DNA of 64,000 bases from Dromiciops gliroides (lineage: Eukaryota > Chordata > Mammalia > Microbiotheria > Microbiotheriidae). The translations under genes were made by a program, and so were the position numbers. The DNA lies in the NCBI RefSeq assembly GCF_019393635.1, contig NC_057863.1, positions 436,501 through 500,500 of the forward strand, given 5' to 3'. The notes below the pieces were generated by a model that saw only the letters and a list, made by a program, of their open reading frames with translations, was not told the origin of the DNA and ran no database searches. Below, in pieces: positions 54,360-64,000 of this stretch. How positions within the stretch are numbered: the stretch's first letter is position 1; each line of letters opens with the position of its first letter.

Positions 54360-54480
54360 GTCAAGAAGCATTGAGAATGTGCCTACTCTGTGCTAGGTAC
54401 TGTTGGGGACACAAGGAAAGTACAACCACAGCACTACCCTCGGGGAGCTCATAGTCTGGTGAAGGAGACAATAATGTCTG
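54360..54480 (-). mobile_element. L2 LINE 3' end
   Basis: Antisense L2 tail: GAATGTGCCTACTCTGTGCT and GGGGAGCTCATAGTCTGGTG. Confidence 0.7.
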
Positions 54481-54773
54481 TACAAGATGTTTACAGGGCA
54501 AATGGGGGTGACCTCAGAGGGAAGGGGGAGGAGGAAAAGGCTTCTTGCAGAAGGTGGAGGTAAGGAAAGAACATTCCAGGCACAGATCGGGAACAGTTAG
54601 TGCATTATGGGAAGGACTGTGGAGTCTGAGGAACCAGGATGTGGAGGAGTCAGGATCAGGGCTGGCCAGAATCTCTAGGAGCCCACAGGGGCTGGGTTGT
54701 GTAAGCCTGTCCATATCATGGAGCTAGTCTGCCTGCCTGTGCAGGCATGGAGAATGGGTGTCACCACAGAGCA

Positions 54774-54905
54774 TAGTGTGTGTGTGTGTGTGTATGTAGA
54801 TGAGTGTGTGAGTATATGTGGCGGGGGTATACTGTGTCATGTGTATGCATGTGTATGTATGTGAGTGTGTATAGATATGTTGGTGGCCAGGAAGCCTATT
54901 GTGTG

Positions 54906-54969
<64 letters not shown>

Positions 54970-55300
54970 GTGTGTATGATTATATGTGATGTGTGTGGTA
55001 TATTGTACGGTGTGTATGTATATTATATGTGGTGTGTGATTATATGCGAAGTGTGCATCATGCATTGTGCATATGTGTGAGTGTGTGTATATGTATGAGT
55101 GTATGTGTGTGATTATATGTGGTGTGTGTATTTCTGTGAGTGTGTGTGAGTATATTTGAGGTGTGTATGGAGGTATATTGTGTGGTGTGTGTCTGTGAAT
55201 GTGCGTATATGTATGGGTATATGTATGTGGTTATATGTGGTATGTGTAGATGTGTTGTATGGTGTGTGTGTATATGTCGGGTGGGTGGATATGTGTGTGC
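54774..55300. repeat. (GT)n and (GTATGT)n compound repeat
   Basis: GT runs near 54,775-54,793. An almost pure hexamer run GTATGT is at 54,910-54,978, with degenerate GT/GTAT words to 55,300. Open frames are artefacts. Confidence 0.95.
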
Positions 55301-55917
55301 ACATGTGCCTGTTTCCCTGCCTCAGTTTCCCATGTGACTTATACATTTGGGTGGCTGGGTGTCCACTTGTGCTCTGTGACCTGTGATTACTGTCTGCACC
55401 ACAGAGCTTACCTGTGTATCGATGGGTGTCACTGTGGTACGACTGTTATGTCACTGTGTCACTGTTTTGTGTGGCTGTTGAGCTCGGATGACTGTGTGTG
55501 ACTGGTACCTGTATGCCAGTGAGGGTTCTCTGATGCCCAGGGCACAGCTAGGTGCTACCTCTTCCCAGGTAGAGGCCTGGGAGGGAGGGAGGAAAGGATC
55601 GGGGGAAGGAGGGGCCCTGGGGTGGAGGCGACAGGCCGTGGCAGGCAGGGGCGGAGAAGCCTCTGCTGGACCGGTGCCTCTAGGACCCGAGCGGGCTGCT
55701 CTCTGCCAGGATGCTGGGCATGTGCAGAGGAGGAAGGGGTGGGAGGGGGGTGGAGAGGAGGGAGGAGGAGGTGGCGGCGGCAGCGGAGCAGGAGGGAGGC
55801 GGAGCCCCAGCCCGAGCCCCAGCAGTGCCGCCGGGCTGTGCAGGGCAGGGCTGCTCCGGGCTCTTCTGTGGCGGCTTAGGGCAAGACGGACCCGGGCTGG
55901 TCTGGACTGCGCAAGCC

Positions 55918-55942
55918 GGGCCGGGCCGGGCCGGGCCGGGCC
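55918..55942. repeat. (GGGCC)5 pentamer, G-quadruplex candidate
   Basis: Five tandem GGGCC units give five evenly spaced G3 tracts with CC loops, and a further G5 follows at 55,947. It lies in the CpG island. Confidence 0.95.
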
Positions 55943-55979
55943 GAGCGGGGGCCACAAGCGATTGACTGACTGACGGATC

Positions 55980-56250
55980 AGAAGCTACCCAAACTGGGGC
56001 GGGATTGGGGGGGGGGGGCGGGGGAGGCTCCGGGCACCCCGGCAGCAGTGGCGGCAGCCAGCGGCGTAGGAGACACGGGAGCCTGCGGACCGGACTGAAG
56101 GAGGGTCGGGAAGTAGGTGAAGGGAGAGGGGGGAAGGCAGGTGCGGCGGCGGCGGAGGCGCCACCCCCCCCCCCCCAGGATGCCCTCGGGAGCCCTGACG
56201 CAGCGCGCTCCATCGCCCTGGACCGGCTGCTCCCAGACCTGCGCTCCGAG
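55980..56250 (+). other. Putative first exon ending in a strong donor
   Basis: The exon end is inferred from CTCCGAG followed by GTGAGTAGAG at 56,251. GAG/GTGAGT is close to the ideal donor. The 5' limit is not visible and the start given is arbitrary within the CpG island. An ATG at 56,180-56,182, with A at -3, opens a frame reading MPSGALTQRAPSPW that reaches the donor with a split codon. The frame without an ATG (ending SIALDRLLPDLRSE) is also open. I recognise neither product, and the exon could equally be all 5' UTR with coding exons to the right of the window. The C-run at 56,163-56,176 followed by AG at 56,177 could act as a splice acceptor for a 72-nt piece. No matching acceptor further right was established. 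Confidence 0.5.
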
Positions 56251-56525
56251 GTGAGTAGAGCGAGCAGCGAGTGAGCTTGGGCACAGCCGCTGCACCGCCG
56301 GGCCTCCTTCTGCTCTCTTGGGAAGGGGACTGGGGGGCGGCGGCGGCTCAGGGTCCGGGCTCCGAGATAGCCTTCCACACATAACTTTGTGTCCTCTTTC
56401 CCACCCCGAGTCCCACATGTGACAGAGAGCCCCCTCCGGGCAGCCCCCTGCCGCTAGCACTCCTGATCCCCAGCTTGGAACCAGAGGGAGAATTGGGGGC
56501 GGGTGTGGGGGCTTCCTTCCTCTGG

Positions 56526-56526
<1 letters not shown>
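56251..56526. other. Island edge and intron-like start
   Basis: CpG density falls over this stretch. No second exon was recognised. Confidence 0.4.

Positions 56527-56528
<2 letters not shown>

Positions 56529-56578
<50 letters not shown>
56529..56578. repeat. (GT)n microsatellite
   Basis: About 24 GT units within a few hundred bases of the CpG island. Confidence 0.97.
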
Positions 56579-56589
56579 TGTGTGTAGTG

Positions 56590-58115
56590 TGAGCAGAACT
56601 GGGGTTCCATTGAAGTGGCTTGGGGGGGGCCCACTTTCACACGCTCGCGGGCATACACACCAGCATAACCACACATTCCCGGACATCCCCCCGGAGCCCT
56701 GACTCTCCTCCCCAGAGAGGGACAGAGGACTCCTTGGCCGCAGCAGTCCGCTCTTGGTGGAAGAACTGCTAGGCTTCCCTCTGGCCCTGCCTGGAACCCT
56801 CCCTCCCCAGGTTCCCAATCAGCCTGAATTTTTCTCTTCTGACCGTAAACTCCAGCAAAGGGGCTGCTAGAGCAGACGTGGGGTGTTTGGAAACCACACA
56901 GAGGCAGAGCGAAGCATCTGCCCAGATGTTGGCTGGCACTGGCTGAATGGGCCCTAGCGATAGCTTAGTGGGAGCCCACGGTGGGGCTGTTGCTGCCCGG
57001 AATTGCGGGCAGGCTGCCATCCTCCTGAGGGTTTGGGCACATGCCCAGATAAACACCAGTCGGACAGAGGTGTAGGGGGCCAAGCAGGGTCTCCTCTGCT
57101 TGCCCAGCTGCCACTAGGGCAGCAACACTGGGGAAGGTGATGGAAAAATCCCAGGGAGCCTTCCCAGTGAGGCCACATGCCCCATTTGCTGCTGCTCCCA
57201 GCTCCATCAGCCCAACAGGACCGGCAGCTCTGGCTCCTCTGCTGCCCTCTTGCCTAGCTTTCCTCCCGGTTCGGTCCCTGTTACAGGGAGGGCAGGGAGC
57301 AGAAACACTGTTTTCATCCTCACATCTGAACTGGCCCCCAAAGCCAGCCCTTCCAAAGAAATAACCCAACCCCAGGCTGCTTGGAAGACAGCCCCTCTTC
57401 TGTGAGAGAGCAGCAGGTGCCTGGCTGACTGGCTGAGGCTCACTCTCCTGGGGGTGGGAAGAATGGCCTTCCTCTGCCCCCTTCCTCCCTGGGCGTTACT
57501 ATAGCTGCCCTTCTCACTGGGGTGGTGGCTCTGAGCCAGGGCCCTCATGAAGAACTCGGGTGGGAGGGGACAGCACAAGCTTCCTGATTCCACTCTCTGT
57601 CTACCTCCATTCAGCCTCAGAGGTTCCTCAAGTTGGTGCGTGGAGTGGGAGTGACCTCTTTACTGGTCATTCTCTCAGGACTCAGAGCTCAGGGGTTGAA
57701 ACAGGCCAAAGATGGAAAGCCAGACCTCAGCTTATTCTCAGCATCTTTCCCAGTGTGGAGGTGGAGAGGACGACCGGGCCAGCCCTTCTCTGCACCAGTG
57801 TGTCTGGCCCAAGCATTGGCCCTCAGCCCTTCACATCATCAATCTTAAGGTGTCTTCACTCTGCCTGAGGACATGTGGCAGAGAGGAAGAGAAGCTTGAG
57901 TCAGTAGAGGCTGACACTACCCCTGCCCCTCCGCATGCGTAGCTGTCCACAGAGCTAAGTGTGATTTGAGAAGTCCCTCAGGCTCCTGGAGGGATATGGG
58001 GAGAGCCCTCAGTACCCACTGCCTGGGGATGGCCCTGTGTGTGGAGCATCTGGCCAGAGGAAGCACCCTTGAACAGACCTGCTAAACTGGCCAGCATTGT
58101 CTGGTTGGCAGTAGA
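56590..58115. other. Unique, probably intronic sequence
   Basis: GC-moderate sequence without repeats that I recognise. Several 90-150-codon frames overlap on both strands with no domain. A regulatory role close to the CpG island is possible. Confidence 0.35.
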
Positions 58116-58117
58116 GT

Positions 58118-58119
<2 letters not shown>

Positions 58120-58175
<56 letters not shown>

Positions 58176-58212
58176 TGTGTCTGTGTCTGTGTCTGTGTCT
58201 GTGTCTCTGTGA
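58120..58212. repeat. (GT)n and (CTGTGT)n repeats
   Basis: About 26 GT units, then about six CTGTGT-type units. Confidence 0.97.
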
Positions 58213-58778
58213 GGTGGGGGAGATGTGGCTCTGAGCTAACCTGACCCAGGGCCCTCACCCTGGATGGAGACTCTCCAGCTGTAGCCTCAGGACATCAGGA
58301 CCCCCTCTGCCAGGCATGGCCTGTGCCCCTCCAGGGTGGTGCTCTGTGGCCAGGGGAGCTGGCATTCACCCTCAGCACTCTCAGTTTCAGGCTTCGAAAG
58401 GGAAAAGACTAAGAATGGTCTTTTTAGCCCCTCTTGGCTCTTCCTGGTCTCCTCCCCCAAAAGAGACCACATGTTCCTGCCTATAGCAGGGTTGTGGGGT
58501 GCCCATTCTCCTTGTAGCCCCACGTGATATAAACACTGCTTTCATGGCTGGGTGAGTGGGGAGGGGGTCCCTGTGTATTCCTAGAACTGGCTCACTGTCC
58601 CCAGCCTGCCCTCACATTGGCCAATCCATTCCCAGAGAAATACACCTACTCCCCAGTTACAGTCAAATGCTCTCTGGATCCCGGGGGGGAACACTGGTGA
58701 GAGAAGATCTGCCCTTTCCCTCCAAGTGACTATAGGTAGATGTTTAGTTCTCTGGGGACTGAAGAGCTTTTAAAATCA
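58213..58778. other. Unique, probably intronic sequence
   Basis: No repeat or exon recognised. Confidence 0.35.
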
Positions 58779-58938
58779 CTTTTTTTTTTTTTTTTTTTTT
58801 GCGGGGCAATGGGGGTTAAGTGACTTGCCCAGGGTCACACAGCTAGTAAGTGTTAAGTGTCTGATGCTGGATTTGAACTCAGGTACTCCTGAATCCAGGG
58901 CCAGCGCTTTAACCACTGCGCCATCTAGCTGCCCCCCG
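58779..58938 (-). mobile_element. CORE-SINE
   Basis: Full copy with T-run 58,779-58,800, GCGGGGCAATGGGGG start and head ending CATCTAGCTGCCCC. ACTGAAGAGCTTTT flanks it on both sides (58,758-58,771 and 58,939-58,952) as a target duplication, with the run AAAATCACTT before the T-run. Confidence 0.93.
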
Positions 58939-58952
58939 ACTGAAGAGCTTTT

Positions 58953-61300
58953 GAACCCTAGACCCAGGTCCATGAAGAACTGGGTGGGGGGGAAGCAGAG
59001 CCAACTTCCTGATTCCACTCCCCGTCTCTCTCCATTCACCCTCAAGGGACCCTGTCTCACCCTTGCCCCAACCCTCAGAAAATAAATCAAGCATGCAGGT
59101 GTTCCTGGGGACCTAGTGTGACAACTTTCCCGAAGTATCCTCAGCTCCTCAGTAAGCAAGCAGGCACTTGATGGAACCCTCCCCAAAGCTCAGCCCCCCT
59201 TCCCCAGCCACCTGGCCCTTTGGCACAGGGAATAGTCACAAGTTTTAGGCACAGTAGGGCAGCACCTGCAGTGTGGACAAAGACCTGTGGGCTGGAGGCT
59301 GCAAAGGGTGTGGAATTTACCTGCCAGGCTCCTGTTGGTCACAGGCAGCTCCCAGGGCCAGAAGGGGCCTCAGAGGCTGCCTACGACCACCCCTCCCTCC
59401 TGATGAAGACATAATCCCCTTATCTACAGCCTTCGTGACCTCTGCTTGCAGCCCTCCTTGGAGGATAAAGTCCCACCTCACACTTACCGACATCTCTGAG
59501 AGTGAACAAGTTCCTTGGGGCACCCGATCAGCACAGGCTTCTTTGTCACTTCCCCCCACCCCCCCCCCCTTTGCTTCAAGCAGCTCTGTGGGACTCATTG
59601 CCTAGTCTGCATCAGCTGAGGGTGGGGGGAGCATTTCTGCTTTCTCTCCTTGCTTCCTAGAGCTGCCATGAGGGTCAAAGAAGTCAATATGAATTAGTCA
59701 CGTTGTTGTTGGTTTAGGCACCATTGGCCAGGCCCTGGGCTGGGGGCTTCCTCCGTGCAATCCTTGGGTCTGAGGAGGTTGGGGGTCAGGGAACGTGGGC
59801 CACAGAGCCTGGGAAGGTCAGACTTCCTTCCATGAGCATCTCTCCTCATCTCCCCCAAGTCAGTCTCTGGCTGCATGTCCTTCTTGCAAAGGCCTGAACT
59901 TGATGGTCAGTCAGTGGGGGGCCTCATGGGGAGAGACTGCAATCCAGTCTGCTCCTGTTCTCATCTTCATAAATCCTTGCCCTAGGAAGGGGTTGCCTGG
60001 GAGAGAAGTTAGCCAGGCAGGGAAACCGAAAAGGGTTGTGGTGGAGAAGGCCCAGGGCAGGACCAAGGTCTGCTGCTGGGCTTGGCCAGGGCAAAGGGAG
60101 ATCTCCCTTGGGCATGGAGAATCAGGGAGACTTGGTATGGGACAGGAGCCATTCCATAGGGCTTAACAGGAACATTTTCAAAAAAGCAAAGGGGCAATGA
60201 CAGATCCTTTCAGGAATCAAACCTATAGCCAAAGTGTTGGAAATGGGGCCTTTGGGTTCTCCTTGTTTCCCTGACATAGGAGGGAGAGTCAAGATGCCTG
60301 GCTTCTGGACAGCCTCTGAGCAAACCGCTTTTCCTTCCTGGCCTCGGTAGCCTCCTCTTTAAAATGGGGCACTGTTTCTTGCTTATACACCTGAAGGGAG
60401 TTTGGGGAAGATGAGGCAATCTCTGTGTGACTAGTGGTTAAGAAGAGCCAAGTGTAGAGAGGACCCCAGTGGGAAGGGTGCTTGTGGACATTCTCTCAGG
60501 GAAATCCCATCCTCCCCTAGGGAAGGTTCTCAAGAGTCTAGTGTTTGCAGGAATACTGACCTGGGACAGGGTGGAGACAGAACAACCAATGCATTGCTCC
60601 CTATTCCTCATCAGCCAAGGCCCCTCTCAGGAGAGGCTAGAGGACACAGGACCAGGGTTGATAATTTCCCCTCCCATGCTTCCATGGAACCTGCTATTGT
60701 ATCTTTAAGAAAGGATTGGATCGTAGGGAGCTACAGTGTATCTGCCATCTGGGAGGAGCTTGACAGAAGACTAGCTGTCAGTTTAGAGGAAGCCATGTGT
60801 GAGATGCAAGAGGAAGGACAAGAGAACTTTTCTCCTGAGAGAGTGAGTGATGGCATTGGATGGAGAGATCTCCATGATCTTTCTCTCTGTGGAAATACTG
60901 AGACATGTCTGTGTTGTTTGTAGCTGGCTAGCTAGTTGTTGTACCAAGATGACATCACTTTGCTGGGGTCGAGGTACAGGGTGTCCAGCTGTGGCCAATC
61001 AGCCCAGTGTGAGCTCCTCCTTTATAACAATGTGAGTGAATTGTAGAGTCAGTTACACTGATGTTTACTGAAACCTGCAAGACTGGGTTATTTGAGATAC
61101 ACACACATACACTCATGTGCACACTCACATGGGCCAGCTCACACAAAATGTTCCAGCTCAAATATTCTGGGGAAAGATCTTGAAAAGTTCTGGAAGGGCA
61201 AAGTTGGGGCTGGGCCCTGAGGGGTAGTGCGGTCATTTTTAATGGTATGCTAGGTTAAGGACAGGCAGGGCCAATAGCTGCTGTTCAGTCCATCTCTGCC
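58953..61300. other. Mostly unique, probably intronic
   Basis: A weak MIR-like stretch lies near 60,290-60,375 (GAGCAAACCGCTTTTCCTTC, CTCCTCTTTAAAATGGGGCA). No exon recognised; the many short frames have no domain. Confidence 0.35.
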
Positions 61301-61425
61301 AGAAGAGCAAACCCAAGTCCAGAGTGCAGTGACTTGCTTAGGGTCACACCACTGAAAGCACAGCCAAGATTGGGGTCCAGGGCTTCTGATTCCACCGACA
61401 GCACTTCTCCAGGGCACCAGGGAAG
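61301..61425 (-). mobile_element. MIR SINE fragment
   Basis: GCAGTGACTTGCTTAGGGTC and GGTCCAGGGCTTCTGATTCC are antisense MIR core. Confidence 0.55.
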
Positions 61426-61539
61426 CCACAGTGATTCAGGATTTTTCTGAGGCTTGGCCAGTCTTGCTCTCTGATGATTCACATAAGGAACTTCCTACAG
61501 TATGAATTGAACTGGACTTTGGGCTCACATCTTGGATCC

Positions 61540-61725
61540 CACACTAACTAGCTGGCCTCCATGGCCCTCAGTTTCCTAATCTGCAAATGGGAATGATAAT
61601 GCCTGAAAAACCTACATAAAGGGGAAAAGGGAATAGGCATTTATGCAGTGCAGATTGTGTGCCTGGCACTGGGCTGGACACTTCCACAAATATTATCTCC
61701 TTTGATTGTTAAAGCTTCCCGTGAG
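61540..61725. mobile_element. Two MIR fragments in opposite orientation
   Basis: A plus-strand piece (CAGTTTCCTAATCTGCAAAT, about 61,545-61,620) is followed by a minus-strand piece (GCATTTATGCAGTGCAGATT, CTGGCACTGGGCTGGACACT, about 61,635-61,725). Confidence 0.6.
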
Positions 61726-61781
61726 CATCAAGTGAGATGGAAGCTGAAAAGCACTTTGTAAAATTCAGAGAAAAGCATGAG

Positions 61782-61865
61782 TTGCTGTCATTGTCACTAT
61801 TGTCATTGTCATCATTGTTGCCATTGTTGTCATTGTCATTGTCGTCATCGAAACCATTGTTGTTG
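61782..61865. repeat. (ATTGTC)-type tandem repeat
   Basis: ATTGTCAC, ATTGTCATTGTC and related units run for about 80 bases. The Asp/Asn-rich minus-strand frame across it is an artefact. Confidence 0.9.
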
Positions 61866-62024
61866 GTGTTGGCATTTCCTGTGTGTGATGCTTCTTTCCT
61901 TGGGGCCAAAAGCACCACTGGATCCCTCCTACAGACTGCTGTTCCTGATTTCCCCAAGTTTGGGCTCACTTTCTGTTTTCATAACCTTCTTATCTTGTGT
62001 ATTGCGTATGTGTCTGAATCTTGA

Positions 62025-62140
62025 TTTTCCCTAAGAGAATGTCAGCTCCCTGGAGGTGGGATTGCTTTTTGTTTTCTCTTAGCATCCTAAGAGTCTAGCT
62101 CAGGGCCTGACACATACTAGGTGTTTAAGAAACCTTGGTT
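62025..62140 (+). mobile_element. L2 LINE 3' end
   Basis: AGAATGTCAGCTCCCTGGAG and CCTGACACATACTAGGTGTT are the usual L2 ending. Confidence 0.75.
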
Positions 62141-62245
62141 GTTGGATTTCATCCAAGTGGCTTGGATACCTTACCTCAGTCAAGTTGACTTGGGTAGGCA
62201 GATGAAGTTGAGAATTCAGGCAGAAAACACTCAAAAGTCTCTGGA

Positions 62246-62352
62246 ATGCTCCCTCTCCTCCCTCCCTCCTCCCCCTTCCCCCTCCCCTCCATTTGTCCCC
62301 CTCCTTTCCTCCCCCTCTGTCCCCCTCCTTCCCCTTACTTTCTCTCTCCCCA
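62246..62352. repeat. (CTCC)-rich pyrimidine tract
   Basis: About 100 bases of C and T with almost no purines. Confidence 0.9.
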
Positions 62353-62790
62353 CTCCCTAATTCCCATATCATGAATGCAGGTCCTGGCTGCTGGGCAATC
62401 ACAGACCAGAGGTCTGACCTGCCATGCTGTGCAGCCTTCTAGGTCCCTCCTGCACAGTAGACTGTATTGTGTCTTCTCTCCATGACTTTCCCTTCAGAGG
62501 AGGAGGGGATTTGACTGGGGCCCTGCTTTCTAAGAACACTCTGGTTTAACAGCTGATGAATGTCCTCTGCATCCAGTCCTAGCCTGGAGCTGGGAGATAC
62601 CCACAAAGTGCTGAAGGAAGGGCAGCTGGAATTGTGCCCAGTACTGACACCCAACATTTCTGGTCATGCCATAGATACCATATGGAGAGAATCAAGAATT
62701 TGGCCCAAAGAAAGTCACACACAGGGACTTTTAGAGAGTCCCTCTAGTAGTAGCCTCTTCCTTTCCCCGGGCAAAATAAAGGGTGAAGAG
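62353..62790. other. Unique, no feature seen
   Basis: No repeat or exon recognised. Confidence 0.35.
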
Positions 62791-62791
62791 G

Positions 62792-62905
62792 GAGGGAAGG
62801 ATAGACAGAGACAGAGAGACAGAGATGGGGGAGACAGAGGGAGAGGAGAAAGACAGATGGAGAGAGACAAAGAGAGACAAGGTGGGTGGGGGGGGGAGAG
62901 ATTGA
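62792..62905. repeat. (GAGACA)/(AGAG)-rich purine tract
   Basis: About 110 bases of G and A with scattered C and T, ending in a G-run at 62,888-62,896. Confidence 0.9.
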
Positions 62906-62919
62906 ATATCCATGATTTT

Positions 62920-62995
62920 ATTTTAGAGGTGAGGAGAGTAGCTTTTAGAAAAGGAAAGAGAATTGCCCAAGGTCACACAGCCTTGTGTCCTGGTT
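62920..62995 (-). mobile_element. MIR SINE fragment
   Basis: GAATTGCCCAAGGTCACACA is the antisense MIR core. Short and diverged. Confidence 0.55.
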
Positions 62996-62999
62996 CCCA

Positions 63000-63850
63000 G
63001 GCTGGGCCCCTTCTGCTGCTGCCCCACCCCCTACAGTTCGGCACCTCAGAGAACAAAGGCTCTGACTATGAATAGGGTGCTTGGGCCAGTCCTCAGTCCT
63101 TGATTTCATTAGTTCTGAGTAACATAAATTAAACAGGCAACAAGGGCATGGTTTTGCATTAGCAGATATTACCTCATGTCTGTCCTGTTCCTTGTGTGTT
63201 TAATTCATTAATCCACAAAGGTTGTATGTCTGCTCTTCCAAACAGATCCTGGCAATCTCACAGTCTTAGCTCATACAAAACCCAGTGGCTTTTTTTTGGG
63301 GGGGGTCAGTGGCCCTGGGGGAGGGGGCAGCCTCTGAAGGAGACCCTGAAGGACTGCCTTATGTCAGAGGCGTGGTCCCTTCGTACAGTCTGGTCTTCAT
63401 CTCTGACTTTATGGTCCAAGCCTTTGGAATTTGCTTTGGTCCAGAATTTGACTCAGGAAAACTTCCCTCATTTCAATGTGGGTTATGCTGATCAGGAGAT
63501 TGGCTCCACTCTTCCTCTCTTCCTCCCCACCACAGCCCCATGCACACATAGGTCATGAGTTTAAACTTTGGCAAGAAAAGAAGGTGATGCTGTCCATTCA
63601 ACTGCCAAGGCAAGATAGTCAGCCAAGGTGACTGGGACAGGCTGTGTCAGGTTGGGGGTTAGCTTAGGAGCCTTCTCCCAGTGGATCTGCCCAGCCCATA
63701 TAAAGGAGAGTGGACCCAGAATTGTGGCATTCTCCTTATGTAGGATTCCTGAGCCAGCAAAACAAAGTGCAGTTTTCCAGGAGGTGATAAGCAACAGAAC
63801 AAGACAAAGCCAGAGGTTACATGTTAAAAGTCAGGAATGATTTTTAGAGC
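63000..63850. other. Unique, no gene seen
   Basis: The part at 63,095-63,240 is AT-rich with several homeodomain-type TAAT and ATTA motifs and is raised as a candidate regulatory element. No exon recognised. Confidence 0.35.
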
Positions 63851-63854
63851 TTCC

Positions 63855-63970
63855 TGCCTCTGGATCCAAATGATCATTTTACTGATGATGAAATCGGCCC
63901 CTCAGGGCTGAGTAACTGCACCAGAGTCACACAGAGTGCAGGTGTCAGACCGAGATTCACACCCAGCCTG
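63855..63970 (-). mobile_element. MIR SINE fragment
   Basis: CATTTTACTGATGATGAAAT and GAGTCACACAGAGTGCAGGT are antisense MIR core. Confidence 0.6.
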
Positions 63971-64000
63971 GCCCAAATCTAAGCAAGGACAAAGTCATAA

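Larger units (their letters stand above)
55610..56345 (+). promoter_or_regulatory. CpG island, probable promoter
   Basis: This is the only CpG-dense, GC-rich stretch in the window: GCGGCGGCAGCGG near 55,773, a GGGCC array at 55,918-55,942 and further CGG clusters at 56,141-56,158. A GC-box-like GGGGCGGG is at about 55,996-56,003. No TATA box is evident. This is the usual make-up of a TATA-less housekeeping or developmental promoter. The direction (+) is inferred from the donor site at 56,251. Confidence 0.8.

Noticed and set aside
55680-56676. Two minus-strand frames of 232 codons over the CpG island
   Set aside because: They are Pro/Ala/Ser-rich, as expected from GC-rich DNA in any frame, and one runs through a GT repeat. 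A minus-strand transcript is not excluded, but the frames do not support one.
1-64000. CRISPR arrays, operons, prophage or bacterial genes
   Set aside because: Composition, repeat families and the splice donor are those of a mammalian genome. The tandem repeats here are microsatellites.

Overview
The window looks like ordinary nuclear DNA of a marsupial. The evidence is the repeat content. A tRNA-derived CORE-SINE of the marsupial MAR1/WSINE1 type occurs about 18 times. There are many 5'-truncated L1 3' ends with marsupial-type tails, RTE (BovB-clade) LINE and RTE-tailed SINE copies, and abundant old L2, L3/CR1 and MIR. CpG is depleted everywhere except one island near 56 kb. There are no bacterial genes, operons, CRISPR arrays or phage. 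I cannot tell which marsupial order it comes from. Family names are from memory of the repeat families and were not checked against a library.

Layout. 0-5.4 kb: L2, L1, SINE and L3 pieces plus a striking triplet-rich block at 2.53-2.99 kb. 5.4-11 kb: mostly unique sequence with a few MIRs. 11-30 kb: dense repeats, including an L1 with a perfect 16-bp target duplication, a pair of hAT-like elements, an RTE LINE, a stack of nested insertions at 17.2-20.6 kb with a solo LTR, a second LTR inside an L3 at 23.3-24.0 kb, a long L1 at 26.8-29.3 kb, and a composite SINE at 29.8 kb. 30-37 kb: mostly unique or simple-sequence DNA with L2, RTE-SINE and L3 remnants. 37-54 kb: the densest repeat region, with L2 copies cut by younger L1s and SINEs, a probable third LTR, and a mariner-type MITE inside a GATA microsatellite. 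54.5-55.3 kb: GT-type microsatellites. 55.6-56.35 kb: a CpG island ending in a strong splice-donor sequence. 56.3-64 kb: mainly unique, probably intronic DNA with GT repeats, one SINE and scattered MIR and L2.

Genes. No complete protein-coding gene of the host is visible. The only credible sign of a host gene is the CpG island with a donor site at 56,250/56,251 on the + strand. This suggests the 5' end of a gene that continues rightwards beyond the window. Its identity is unknown. Almost every long open frame is either a remnant of L1, L2 or RTE ORF2, or a low-complexity artefact.

How the parts relate. Most of the interpretable biology is insertion history. Target-site duplications let younger elements be ordered over older ones: L2, L3 and MIR oldest, then older L1, hAT and RTE, then LTRs, young L1s and SINEs.
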